A DNA stretch of 64,000 nt from Hyalella azteca (lineage: Eukaryota; Arthropoda; Malacostraca; Amphipoda; Hyalellidae). Every line of letters begins with the position of its first letter. Within the stretch, counting starts at the first letter, position 1. Both the position numbers and the translations under genes were made by a program. The stretch is from the NCBI RefSeq assembly GCF_000764305.2, contig NW_025937447.1, positions 116,066 to 180,065 of the forward strand. Direction: 5' to 3'. This document shows, one piece after another, positions 43,901 to 55,783 of the stretch. Below the pieces are notes generated by a model. The model was not told where the DNA came from and did not search any database. It worked only from the letters and a program-made list of their open reading frames with translations.

Positions 43901-46900
43901 GACAGTCGCGATTGCCGCGTTAATTCGTGAGCTCGTCTTTGGTAGCCATTCTGCAGCATGGGGCGAGATGAAGAGCGATGTCGCTGTGCTTCCGAAGAAT
44001 GCAATTTTCCTTACCGGAAATAAGTCGCTGGCTCCTGGAAAAAATTTTTAGAAATGTACCTAAAAAAGTTTAATTTGAAGTCTGAAATAAAGACGATAAG
44101 TTGTTTATTGTACGACCGGCTTGAATGTATAGGACGCATCTTTGGCAAAGGATTTTTGTAAAGTGTGTCGTAGGATTCATGAGGCTAGCCATGTGAAAAT
44201 CGTATTCGGATAAGATTAAGTGCATTCGGATCATTAAATTATAATGTGAAAACTATTTAACTAAAATTAGATCAAAGTAGTTTCAAAATTAAATTTTATT
44301 ATGAAATTTAACTAACATCAATATTGGTAAACAAGTATCGCTCCATGCAAGCATGTGGCGTCTTGGTGGTTTTGTAGTAAAATACCAACATTGTGAAGGA
44401 TTGTGAGCAGAATTATGAAAGTAGAAAAATTAAGAAATATTTGATGATGTTGTTGCGTTAATTTTGAACTGAAGGTCAAGCACTTTAGCGATTTTTTATA
44501 AATGCAAAAGTCGCTATGCCCATCTTTACACTTGCTGTGTAAAGATTGGCTTTATCGCATGTCGTTTCATCTCTGCTTGTACGTTTAGTGTAAAGTTGTT
44601 AGACGAAAAAAATTCAGAGAATTGATATTACTGTTTTTGTTCAATATTTACAAATCACTGCGTAAAGACCGCAGTTTGGTTTGTTTTATAAATGGACTTT
44701 CCTGTGACCAAAAATACAAAGATTTGAACGTAAAAAACGAAGGACTCTCCGGGAATTCTTGAAAGATTGCAATTGAAATTCGAAATTTGGTTTGAATTCT
44801 CATCTGAATATTCGAAATTTTAGGCGCACGTGGCATAGGTGATTCTTTAAAATTGCAACTGAAGATTCGATCACTGGAGATCATTTAAGATGCAAGAGAA
44901 GTCAACATCTACGGCATCACTTATCGCGATGATTTTTGCGGATTGAATTGAGCTTCAAAATTCAACGGTACTTAATTCTATAGTCTCGAACGAGATTGTA
45001 CGAATGAGTAAGAATGTTTTACAAATAATAATACAATATTCAAATAATACTGTCGCAAATTACTGAATTTTATTCATAGAACGTGATATGGAAATAAATG
45101 ACTTAAGTAATACTGAAATGGGGTTTAATTTTATTATTCTTTACCGAATGCCCGTGATTAAATTGATCATTATTAGTCATTAGTTATTATATAGATGATA
45201 TATAACTTTAAATTTTGTGACCTTGTAAAACCACAAGTCATCAGACTTAAATTTTCTTAATTAGTAAACATTTCAAATTCACATTAGCCTTTTGCTGCCT
45301 TAACTATTTTTCACAATATTCTCTATGACTAAATTTTTCCATCGATCTTGTGAGCAAGTTTTGAATTTTTAAATATTCATTCATCTGTGTTTTCTTTATT
45401 GATAAACTAAAATAAATACCAAATTGCTGGACACGTGCAGACAGCTGCAACATTTTGATTATCTTAATTGGCGACCAGTATTTGCTGCTCGCCTAATTAC
45501 GTTAATTGACATCTTGAATGCTGCTCCAGCTGCCGCCGTATAGACGACTCTAATTTTCGTCTCCTATCATTGCATATTAAGATGATGTTTACACCCAAAA
45601 ATTAACTATTATTTTATATGATAAAATTGAAAATTTTATATTCTATAGTTTAAGAGAAGTATCTTAACAATAAAGCACTATCGTAAATAATTTCGTTTCT
45701 TTTTATAATATTGTTCGGCCTAAAATTTCTGGATCTATCCCTTTCTATTACATTTGATATTTTCAGCCTTTTTATTTCAGCCTTTGATATTTCAAAGAGC
45801 TTTTCAGCCTTCTTCCTCTTTATGATCCACGTTATTCAAACGCTTTGGAAACATCTTACCGAAATAAGCATCGTGTCCTTCACATTTTGCATTGTGCTAC
45901 GTCATGTTTAATATCAATTCTGCATGCATTTCCTATACAGAATTTCTCGCAGGCAACCGTTGGCTGGAGATTTTGCTGTCAATTTATAAAATTGTCGTGC
46001 AGGGATGTTTGCTGTAAACTTTGAGTGCTTCATATTTAATTAAAGTTTCTCCAATATCAAGTTCATTCTATTGATTAATCTCAAAAGAAACTCGGCGTTG
46101 AATGGCTTCCAACTCTAATTAAAATTGCAGACGAGCAATCATGCAGCGTCCTTCGGTTCGATGTCCTTGAACCCTCGATGTTTTCATTTTAAAGAAAATT
46201 TCAACTAAAAACTAAAGGCATAAGATATATAATTCTCGTGCTGCACGTAACACGCGTCGTCCCTCAAGACCGGCGTTTACCGCTCACGAATTTCATTTAC
46301 CCGGAAAGACTGGCAGGTAAAATGCCTTCCTTCAGAGCCTCATTTTATTCATGTCTCCCGGAGAGAAAGTATTTCGATCTTAAAAATGTATGAAATTTAT
46401 GGGGCATATGAGAACTTTGAGCCGTCATTTTGGGGGAGATTTTGAACCCCAATTTCCAGTCATGATCTCAATCACATTATTCTGCCGTGGTCACTTGTTT
46501 TTTTCGAAGTAAAAGAACGGAATAATTTATGTTAAGTTTTAGATGAAATTAAGAATTTATTTTCCTGTATTTTCATTCTGTTCACCATTTACCTTTAGTT
46601 CGGCATGTTTTGCAAGAGCTCTTTCGAATTTTAGTCTCAAAATTTGAGTAACTCAAATCATTATATTTTATCAGGCCATTATTTTAAGTTTTACATCATA
46701 GTTTTACTTCTTAGCTGATCTTCCTTAGGAATATTTTCCTGCAGTAAATGTTATGAAGCATTAGTGCAGAGTATATTTGAACATAGAAATCAATTGTGAT
46801 TTTATTATTGTGCTGAAAGTTGTCGTGTAACTCCGTAAATGGCTTCTAAATTATTAATGGCAACATGCCGGCAATCATGTAAGCTAATTGGCCATAATTG

Positions 46901-48279
46901 TCGTTGATCTGACTGAATTATGACTGAAAATTATCCCCTTGATGGCTTAGAATAAATTCTTTCGATGATTTGAACTGCAATTTATTCGAATGTATTATTA
47001 CCCGAGAAATTTAACAATTCGGATGATTAATTACGTTCACCTGTTGTGTAAAGATCGGCTTGATGGTTGATTGGATCTTTTGACCGATAAAAGTGGTCTG
47101 TTAATAAATTAATGCGTATTCGGATAGTTTCTGGAAAAACTTAATGATAAGACACGCTAGGTTTAATATGAACCTAACCTAACAAACAATAAATAACAAT
47201 TAGGAAAATAATAATTAGAGCAATTCCATTAAAATCATTAGCCGGTTTGACTTGAATTTAAAGCCACTGCGTATCTCTGACACCATTCGAATGCCATAGC
47301 ATAAATTTTACCTTCTCTAAAAGCTGTGCTTGAATTCAGTCTCAAAGAACATAACATATTTGACTTCAACTGAAAGGGAGCATCATGTATCAGAATATAA
47401 TGACTAAACTCGTATTCGTTTAAATTAATTTAATAAAATAATTGCTTATCCATAACCGGAAACAAGCACTTCTGTAGAGACTTGCATTTAACGCACGGTG
47501 TGTGTGTTACTTAAGTGGCTCCGACGTTCACTAATTTTATTGTATAATTGCATAAGGCTTTCTGACAACGATAAATAAAATAATACAATTTTTAGGTTCT
47601 TGTATTAAATAAATAAATTTATTACATTCATTGATTCAGCAGATACCCTCAAGCCTGAGTTATTGAGTCGTCCGAGTGAAGGATATGTATAAATAAACTT
47701 ATAAATATACCTGATATCTCTGAAGCTCACGTGGGTCATAAAAGAAAGTTATAAAAGAGTAATTTAACTTTTACGTTTTCTGTGACTTGATTTCTTATGT
47801 TATTAGGACAGGAAATCTGAAATTTACAGTGAGAACTCGTGGATAAAATTGTTTTTGTACTGAGAATGAATAAAGTATTATGTGTGTCTTCTCATTCAAC
47901 CAACATGCATTCGCTGTTGTTGAAAAAAGTGAAAAATTAAGTGATTTGGACATTTTTAGGGATAGATTGATTATTCATGTCTACAATAAATTATAGGAAT
48001 TCTAAATAATAATTAATTTGATTATGTTTAAGTGGTGAAAACAGAATGTTTCAGTGTGAGTTGAAACTCAGAAGAACAATAATGTAACTGCAATAAAACG
48101 ACGAACTTACGCTGCTCAAGAAAATGTGCAGAAAATGTGAACTTCCAAAACTTTCTTAAAGACCCAATAAATTAAAAAAGACTCTTTGTCTTTTGAAAAA
48201 AGACTCTTTGTTCCTTAAAGACTTTTTGACAATGAGAACGATCCAAGCCTGTGCACAATTTAACTCATAGAATAAAATA
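41000..48279. other. Intergenic region upstream of the GPCR exon
   Basis: No gene is recognised. Small GC-richer pockets occur (for example 43840-44040), but open frames there have no family features. No clear TATA box or leader exon for the GPCR can be fixed. Confidence 0.5.
43303..43366 (+). repeat. 32-bp tandem duplication
   Basis: GTTACGTTTGTTCATACAAA followed by TAATGGAACGTC occurs twice in a row, the second ending in GAGCG. It lies inside an uninformative open frame (43102-43434). Confidence 0.9.
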
Positions 48280-49237
48280 ATGTCTCCTACAAATGAATCA
48301 ATCGCAACCGCCCTTGGTGGGCGCTCAAAAGAAAATGACGTTTTTGCTTCAAGTGTCGACCTTTTACTTTTTCCTGCTACAGGAAACGAACCAACTGACC
48401 AATCTTGGAATAAAAATTTCCCTGACACAGACTTTATTACTTCAGGATTGACGGAGGCAGACGCTAACAAAAGATTCTCAGCTGAAGAATACCAAGAAAG
48501 TTTTGTTGGCGGAAGGCCGTCGGATTCTGATCAAATAAATTCAGTCGATTCATTCTCTACGTCTGAATCGCCTACTAAGTTTATTGAAGATACATTGAAG
48601 CACCTCTACACCTCAAAACATTTTAATTACGATACAAAAAGTCGATTTAGATTCAATGAGAGTCTACCTGTCATTCAAAGTAATCATTCTATTCACCGCA
48701 AAATTTCAAACAGTGCAAAATATTTTCCGGCGCCATACCAATCATCAAATAACAATCCTGATTTCAACGTGTCAAATCCATTGAAAAATTGGTCGCTGGA
48801 CACTCCTTTTACATGGAATTTTTCATATGAATCTCCACCAAAGTACGCTTTTTTGTCTTCCAACTCCTCTTTTCCTTTAATAGGCTTAGAAAATTTTTCA
48901 AACAACACTTACTCGACATTTTCCTCCGACTATACGTCATACACCGCTGATTTCTCAGCTCTGAGTTCAACTGACTACCCAACTGTTTCTCCGGTTCTCA
49001 CCAACTTCTCGGTTCTCGTGTGGACCATTCTGCTTGGTTCTGTCCTCTTTGTAGGCCTGATGGGCAATCTTCTGGTTCCCGTAGTGGTTCTGAGAACCCG
49101 GGACCTGCGAACATCAACGAACTTTCTTCTCGTAAATTTGGCGATGGCAGATGTCTTGGTGCTCGTCGTGTGCCTTCCAACGGCGCTTATTGAGCTACAC
49201 TCCGCACCCAACGTCTGGGTCCTAGGAGAAGTCATGT
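48280..49237 (+). CDS. Class A (rhodopsin-type) GPCR, first coding exon
   Basis: The ATG at 48280 is supported by an in-frame TAG 12 nt upstream. The exon encodes 319 residues and ends in phase 1 at donor GTGAGT. The first 240 or so residues are a Ser/Thr/Asn-rich extracellular tail with several N-x-S/T sites (NHS, NFS, NSS, NNT) and no obvious signal peptide. TM1 is FSVLVWTILLGSVLFVGLMG followed by NLL (the conserved GN). The first loop is RTRDLRTSTNF. TM2 holds NLAMADVL with the conserved Asp. ECL1 has the usual Trp, and the intron splits the codon expected for the conserved TM3 Cys. It looks like a neuropeptide-type receptor, but the ligand cannot be told from two helices. Later exons are not in view. 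Confidence 0.9.
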
Positions 49238-49635
49238 GTGAGTACCAAAATTATTATTTTTCAATGAAATTTTACACTGGAGGAGGTGATATGTGAGTGC
49301 CAAAATTATTATTTTATAATGGCATTTTACACTGGTGGAGTGATATGTGAATGCCAAAATTATTATTTTATAATGGCATTTTACACTGGTGGAGTGATAT
49401 GTGAGTGCCAAAATTATTATTTTATAATGGCATTTTACACTGGTGGAGTGATATGTGAATGCCAAAATTATTATTTCATTATGGCATTTTACACTGGAGG
49501 AGTGATATGTGAATGCCAAAATTATTATTTTATAATAACATTTTACACTGGTGGAGGTGATATGTGAATGTCAAAATTATCATTTCATAATGACATCGTA
49601 CACAGAGGGAGGTCATGTGTGAGAACCAAAATCAT
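49231..49635 (+). repeat. 54/55-bp minisatellite starting on the GPCR exon donor
   Basis: Eight units start at 49231, 49286, 49340, 49394, 49448, 49502, 49557 and 49612. Each begins GTCATGT or GTGATAT, then GTGAGT (copies 1, 2, 4), GTGAAT (3, 5, 6, 7) or GTGAGA (8), then a CCAAAATTATTATTT-like block and TTTTACACTGG. The real splice donor is in copy 1. The steps of 55 between copies 1-2 and 6-8 break the 18-codon period. Confidence 0.96.
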
Positions 49636-51518
49636 TTTATCTTAACGCTATAGTAAGTACAATAGCTTTGTGCTACCGTAACGTTCGAAACATGGGCTTG
49701 TAAAAATATATATATTCGCTAGATTTATGGATGTTATACTGTAATAACAAAATTATCTGTTTTTAAGCCTGTAAAATTCAATCTGAATAATTTTAAATTT
49801 TAAAAATTGAGTATCGTAACCCATTCAACAATTGCATGTAAAACTATGTGATTCGGTGAAAAAAGTCAAACAAAAAAGGTTGGTACATCTTGGGATTCAA
49901 ATTAAAACGTCGCAATAGTCAAATAAGTCATTACATTATTGGACTATGTGAGTTGCAATCCTGTATGTCAATTAAAAGAATTTTGAGAGTAAAGAGAAAA
50001 ATATCTCGCTGTATCTCAACGAACAAAAAAAAACATTAGAAAGTATACGTTGCATTCAGTAAATTGTGCTCAATTTTCTCGCTGTAATTCAGCTAACAAC
50101 ATTGAAGTGCGAAAATAGCCTGTGTGCATAATTAGGTTTTCTAAGAAGAAGCACAACTAAATAAACCTACGGTACAATTGCGAACTGTTTCACTGAATTA
50201 ACAACCCATCAAAGTTTGGCAGAGTGTCAGTTACAATGGACTGGTTGCTCGGGGTAGCAGTTAATCTAATTTAGACTCCAAAGTGAATAAAAATGACTAC
50301 AAATTGCCGAGTGAAACATGAGCTCGCGACTCCTGTTGCCTGGGTGAACTCAAGTTACTTTACGAATTTAATGAAAGATTAGTTTCATGATTTTAAAATT
50401 GAAAGACAATTCTTTTCATGGAGGTAGAAATTTTTGTTTATTCAATGCCTAGAGTGGCGTAAATAAAGCATAAACTAAATCTTTATTTCATACATTCCAA
50501 TTAATTGATGAAGGTCATTTTATCTTTAGAACGCTTACATTACTCTGAACCTACCTACCATACGTAGATAATGTTGGGGTCCATACAATAAAATTAATAA
50601 AGCAAATTTTCAGTTACCTCAAAATTTATCCAATGATGAAGGATGGAAGGTTAAAATCCAATGGAAGGTTAAAAAAATGAATATCAACTACAATAATGAA
50701 CGAACTATAAATACAAGAACAGAAAAATTGAGTTCTCTTAGATCGTGTCCTACTCTCGGAGATTTTTTGAATGTATAAACGCATAATAATTTAGAACTAG
50801 TGGCAATTAACTAAAAAATCAGAATGTGAAACTAAATACTATGCAAATTAATAAAGAATAGATAGAATTATTATATGATAAATACATAAACATTACTTAA
50901 TTTACACGCACATTATACACATACATGAACAGAACTAATACAGCCACGTACCTCTGTGGTACATCACGAAACAATGAAGACTATAAACCACTCATACGCC
51001 AGGTCAAATAGGTGGTTATTCAAAACCAGAATGACAAATTTGTAGTAACCTATCTCGATCCCTTACAATAAAACCACTGAAAAATTATCCCATTTCAATC
51101 AAACAGTCAGGTATATTTGTATATAATTAAATTGTCATTGTATATTGTAAGCGCGACTGTGATGTGGAGGAAATCCTTATAGAAAATAATAATGAACAAA
51201 GGGCGGCTACAATATTATGATATTTAGAATAATATTTAGTTCTCAGAGATAATGATAATCTTAGCAGAAACCGCATATTAATTAACATATGAACCTAGTG
51301 CCAAAGTTTGAGCCGGGAAGTTATGTGCTCTATAGTTTGCCTCTCTAATTTCCACGCATTCACTCATTGAGTAATAATTAATGGTTTCAGTCATTCAATT
51401 ATATCGTATTTCGATGTCAATGTAATAACCGTTCAATTGCATTAAAATTAAAAGTACTCAATAATCATTATTTCATAAAAATGTTGAAACAAAAGATGCT
51501 CAAATTATCGACATGCAG

Positions 51519-51641
51519 TCATCGAGTTTTTCTACGACGACGTTAACATCAACAAGGAACTTCTTACCGATTCCGAAAGCGCCTTTCAGGACCTAGAAAA
51601 TCTGCTGACTCAGCTCGTGTTGCGCCTCGCTCTGTCTGACC
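51519..51641 (+). CDS. Possible orphan exon (123 nt, phase 1 to phase 1)
   Basis: The acceptor is CATGCAG and the donor is GTAAGA at 51642. Between them one frame is open, GC-rich for this region, and reads IEFFYDDVNINKELLTDSES and then a Leu-rich helix-like stretch ending RLALSD. Length 123 with equal phases would make a symmetric exon. It does not supply the Cys expected next in the GPCR, so it probably belongs to another gene or is a relic. No family is recognised. Confidence 0.35.
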
Positions 51642-52254
51642 GTAAGAACCTGTCCATTTGAATGAAGAAAATGGCTGGGGAAATGGGAATTACCATTCCA
51701 AGGTTTCCTCAAAAACTATTTGTTTGATTCATACTAGAAATGTAGTTTTTTTATTGCATGATCAACAGGAAATTCATTCTCCAACAGGAGAGAAAATAAC
51801 AAAATTACTAGGTATTACGGTAAACTATTCTTGAATTTCACGTGTACATACAAGCGATTTTGATTAAATTAGATTTAATCTGACTGAATGTAAAATAATG
51901 ACTTAAGAATTGGGCATACACACTTCATCACCATTCATAAATTTCATGTATGCTTTCACAATTAATTTTAATTATCTTTACTATGATTTAGTTAGTCGTT
52001 CAGAGTTGAACTTATGTGATTGTATGCAAAGGAAAAGGGAAAAGTGTATCATAAACTGATTTATTTAGAAATATACGCCAATTTATTGATTCAGTATTAT
52101 AATATATTATAAATAAAATATATTAATTATATTATTATATATTTATATTTATGAATTATAATAACACATTTCATAATTTACATTTACTATGGGTAAGAGC
52201 GTTGTATTCTTGAATAACTTTATTTTTATGAATGTTTAAACTGTAAAGCAAATG

Positions 52255-52280
52255 TGATGAGCTATATATATATATATACT
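52255..52280. repeat. AT microsatellite
   Basis: A run of TA dinucleotides in AT-rich DNA. Confidence 0.85.
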
Positions 52281-52480
52281 GTATGATTATACACTTAAAA
52301 TTATAGAACTGATTTGAGAATTTGTAATTTTAATGCCTATTATCGTCAATCCTGATAATGTTATTAATCGCAATTTTGAGATGGAACGGCTCAAGTTGCA
52401 TTACTAATGCAAGGTTTTCTAAAAAAATTGCTCCAAACTGAGTTACTGAACATAATGATGCAGTATTCATTTCTATTACA

Positions 52481-52699
52481 CAAAAATGACAACCTTGATA
52501 ACTTGTGGAATAATTTACCAATTCAAAATCTCAAGACTCGTTTCATAAAATCTATAAAGTAATTATGTCAATTTCATTAGGATTTAAGGACGCAAAAATG
52601 ACAACCTTGATAACTTGTGGAATAATTTACCAATTCAAAATCTCAAGAATCGTTTCTTAAAATCTATAAAGTAATTATGTCAATTTCATTAGGATTTAA
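52481..52699 (+). repeat. 107-bp direct tandem duplication
   Basis: CAAAAATGACAACCTTGATA onward is repeated from 52481 and from 52593 with very few differences (for example ACTCGTTTCATAAA versus AATCGTTTCTTAAA). The step is 112 bp. Confidence 0.95.
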
Positions 52700-53062
52700 T
52701 GAAGCGTGTTACTTTGACGAGGGACTACCACTAATCTCGCTCCAAATCTGGATCACGGCAGATCCGGCAGATCTCAAATTGCGCGCAGTGACCCGGACTC
52801 AGGATAATGGATCAAGAACGTAAATAAAAGATCACCATCGAAGAAGTACCAGTTGATCTCCGATGCGGATAATTTCGGTGATAGCGAAGTCATTGATGTT
52901 GTGATCCGATCAAAAGATTATAGGGGAAGTGCGGACCAGATTGCGGACGTGCCATGATGCACATTATGTGACTGAATGAAAGGCGCGGACGAGCTTTTTG
53001 CGGACCAGCCCGCGCTGTGCATTGCTGATGCGATACGGAACGCTTATTATTGTGATGCTTCC

Positions 53063-53280
53063 GGCGGCTTACTGTTGATACGATACTGGTGGTTTACTGT
53101 TGATACGATACTGGCGGCTGACTGTTGATGCGATACTGGCGGTTTACTGTTGATACGATACTGGCGGCTTACTGTTGATACGATACTGGCGGCTTACTGT
53201 TGATACGATACTGGCAGCTTACTGTTGATACGATACTGGCGGCTTACTGTTGATACTGGTGGCTTACTGTTGATACGCTC
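53063..53280 (+). repeat. 25-bp minisatellite, about nine copies
   Basis: The unit GGCGGCTTACTGTTGATACG plus ATACT recurs with few differences; one copy near 53260 lacks the ACGATA part. There are no spacers, so it is not a CRISPR array. Confidence 0.95.
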
Positions 53281-54069
53281 CTTGATGCTTGCTTATGACA
53301 CGCAGCGCTCGGGTCAATATTAATAAGCTAATTGGAGCTTATTGCAGTCATCTATAATTGCTAATTGTTACTATAGTCAATAAGCAATGATGTGCTACGT
53401 ACGCCTCACAATTATATTTTGCGTATTATTGAAAACTCTACGTGTAGTTTACTTCTGATACGCACCGTCTGATCGCCTATACGCTGCGCGTGGCGCATCC
53501 CAGTGATTTTAAAAGATATTGAGGCGAGCGCGAAAAATCTGCGCATATGTTGTCTGATGGGCTAAATTCAAATTTGTAGTTGGTTGTATACGGTTGTATA
53601 CGTTTTTTATACGTATGGTGTGAATATACGGCACAAATATCGTAGACTTGAAATTATATATAATGCTGTAAGATTTTACTACTCTTTAGGATAATGTGAA
53701 ATAAATCAAAGTTAGCACATCAACTTAAACATAGCGTTATTTGGTAAGAAAGATCTAGATGCTAGCAAGTGATAATGCACATTTTATAGAGGCAATGCCT
53801 TTTTTAACATGAAAAACCAGTGGTGCTGGTGCAGAAACATACATGCTCGGTCATTTTATTGAGATTGCCTAATATTCTTTACCTGGACCTTTCTTAGCCA
53901 AATCTCTAATGTGTGCTTCTCCAGAGAAGGAATACGCATTGTATTCTAATTCCATCAGAAAAAATCCTATTACAAAATGAAGCTTGTTTTAGAACTTGCT
54001 ACAATCTTCAGTGTAGTAACCATTGGATTTGTAGTATATCAGAGCTTAATGATGACCTTAATTAAAGCC

Positions 54070-54715
54070 ATTGCATGGTCATCATGAGTATACAAGCGGC
54101 CTTATAATCGGATGCGTATACACTATACAAGCGGTCTTCATAGAGTACTATTGCTTTATCCGTCTCTTGGATCGTCAAGCTTTATCCCAGGGGCTCTACA
54201 CACAGAAACATTTGTGTTCAAGAAGCACTTTGTTCCGGGCGAACATTGCGTCAAGGATAATCCTCGGGTAGACATGAGTAAGGAGCTTCATCCGCCTCAT
54301 TCACATCAAGCTTTGTATGATAAAGAATTTCTTGAGGGCATTGGGCATAAATGGTGGTGCTTTTCAACACTTGTTGACTTTGCTCCCATGTCTTAGTATT
54401 GCCAAGCTCTATGAGAGCCTCGTTGTCCAACCTCAAATCTGAGAAGTGATGTAGAGAATTTCTGTAAGATTTCTTACCTTGAAAGAAGTGAGAGCATGGG
54501 AAAAACATTTAATGGTTTAAATGACTATATTGTTTTAAATCAACGATATAAGAGAAAAAGAAAATGTTGCTCTAATGTGAATGAAGATAGCTCAGGCCAT
54601 GCGCAATATAGACGCGTTTATTCTTTAAACTGGTCAATGTTATTTATCAAATCTTCATTGTCTTTTTCACATATCGTTTGCGCAGCTCTGTGGGGAGAAA
54701 GCTCTGCTTAAACAT
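54070..54715. other. Region with overlapping open frames, possible mobile-element relic
   Basis: Open frames on both strands (54112-54396 plus, 54251-54508 minus, 54496-54711 plus) have richer composition than the flanks. VFKKHFVPGEHCVKD on the plus strand vaguely recalls a THAP-type zinc finger. No complete motif set is present, so no family is claimed. Confidence 0.2.
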
Positions 54716-55731
54716 TTTTCGTTATTTATCATATATTATTTGTGTTCTTTTAATTTGTTGTGAATTTATTAAACTTTTCTTTAATTGAAACCATGCTTGT
54801 TCGATATGATAGTGCAGTTCGGTTCTATTGTGATGTTTTACAGCGAACAGGAAGGAAACCTTAAGTGCCAAGCCAGAGTTTCTGCAATAATTACATTTAA
54901 AAGATACGTTCATGTGCAGTGCATTACTTCAGATGAGTTATTCATTCTGTATTTTATTAAATCGTTCGGTGGAAATCGAAAACTCTAATTCGCGAAGAAT
55001 GCGCATAAGGACCTAATTTAACCGACTACTCGATCGTTGGATGATTGGATGTTCCAACGAAGCCTCTATATACATCGTTGCGCTTATTCTGTATCGCTGG
55101 ACGTAGTTATAGTAATTAAGTGACGGAAAAACCTACGACATGACAGTCATCAATATCATAAGGACAACCTTCGTGTATCGGAAATTTTCTGCTAAAATAT
55201 TGGCTCTCGAAACAACCTGCCGCTAATTGGCAGGAGAAACCTCTTGAAAATTCTCTATAATAATACTTTTTAAAATTATTTCCTTTCGTGATGGGATAAC
55301 ACAATTTTTTAGTTCGTGGTGGAAGGAATCGCTTTTTGGAATTCGAACGACGCAAAATGTTATTTTCTGTCGGACACTTTAAAATCGTCGGATATATTAT
55401 AATCATTTTATTTTAACCTATCCGTTTTGAAGCAATATGTCAATTAATCCATTAAAAAAGACCGGATTTTTTCTACTACAGAGTATAATTAAAACTAAGA
55501 CTAATAAAATTTTAACTTGGAATTTAAAATGTTATCTACCATGGCAAGATTTATTTCCGTCTAGACATGAGAATTAGCGCAGGTCGGTCACAAACTCTAA
55601 CATATATCTTCCTGTATCATTTAAAATTAGACGTGTGTTGTCATAATAGTCCCAGATTGTTGAATCAATTCATCACGACGTTGCTCAAGAAAGTACAATA
55701 TGCAGCATGATGGCTGACTGAGAATGAATGG

Positions 55732-55783
55732 ATCTTGTTATATGCACCCCAAACGTTACTGGGGTGCGTATTTTTAACAAGAT
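55732..55783. repeat. Hairpin-forming inverted repeat
   Basis: ATCTTGTTATATGCACCCCA pairs, with a small bulge, with TGGGGTGCGTATTTTTAACA followed by AGAT. The loop is 8 nt. A third similar block (TCTTAACAAGATC) lies near 55880. It may be a small foldback element. Confidence 0.75.

Noticed and set aside
49232..49567. Open frames with an 18-residue repeat after the GPCR exon
   Set aside because: They follow from the 54-bp repeat lying in the intron; no membrane protein features or start context.
53063..53280. Regular short repeats resembling a CRISPR array
   Set aside because: Units are directly adjacent without spacers, and the DNA is eukaryotic.
54112..54508. Possible THAP-type transposase fragment
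   Set aside because: The required set of Cys/His and Trp/Pro residues is not present; listed only as a low-confidence region.
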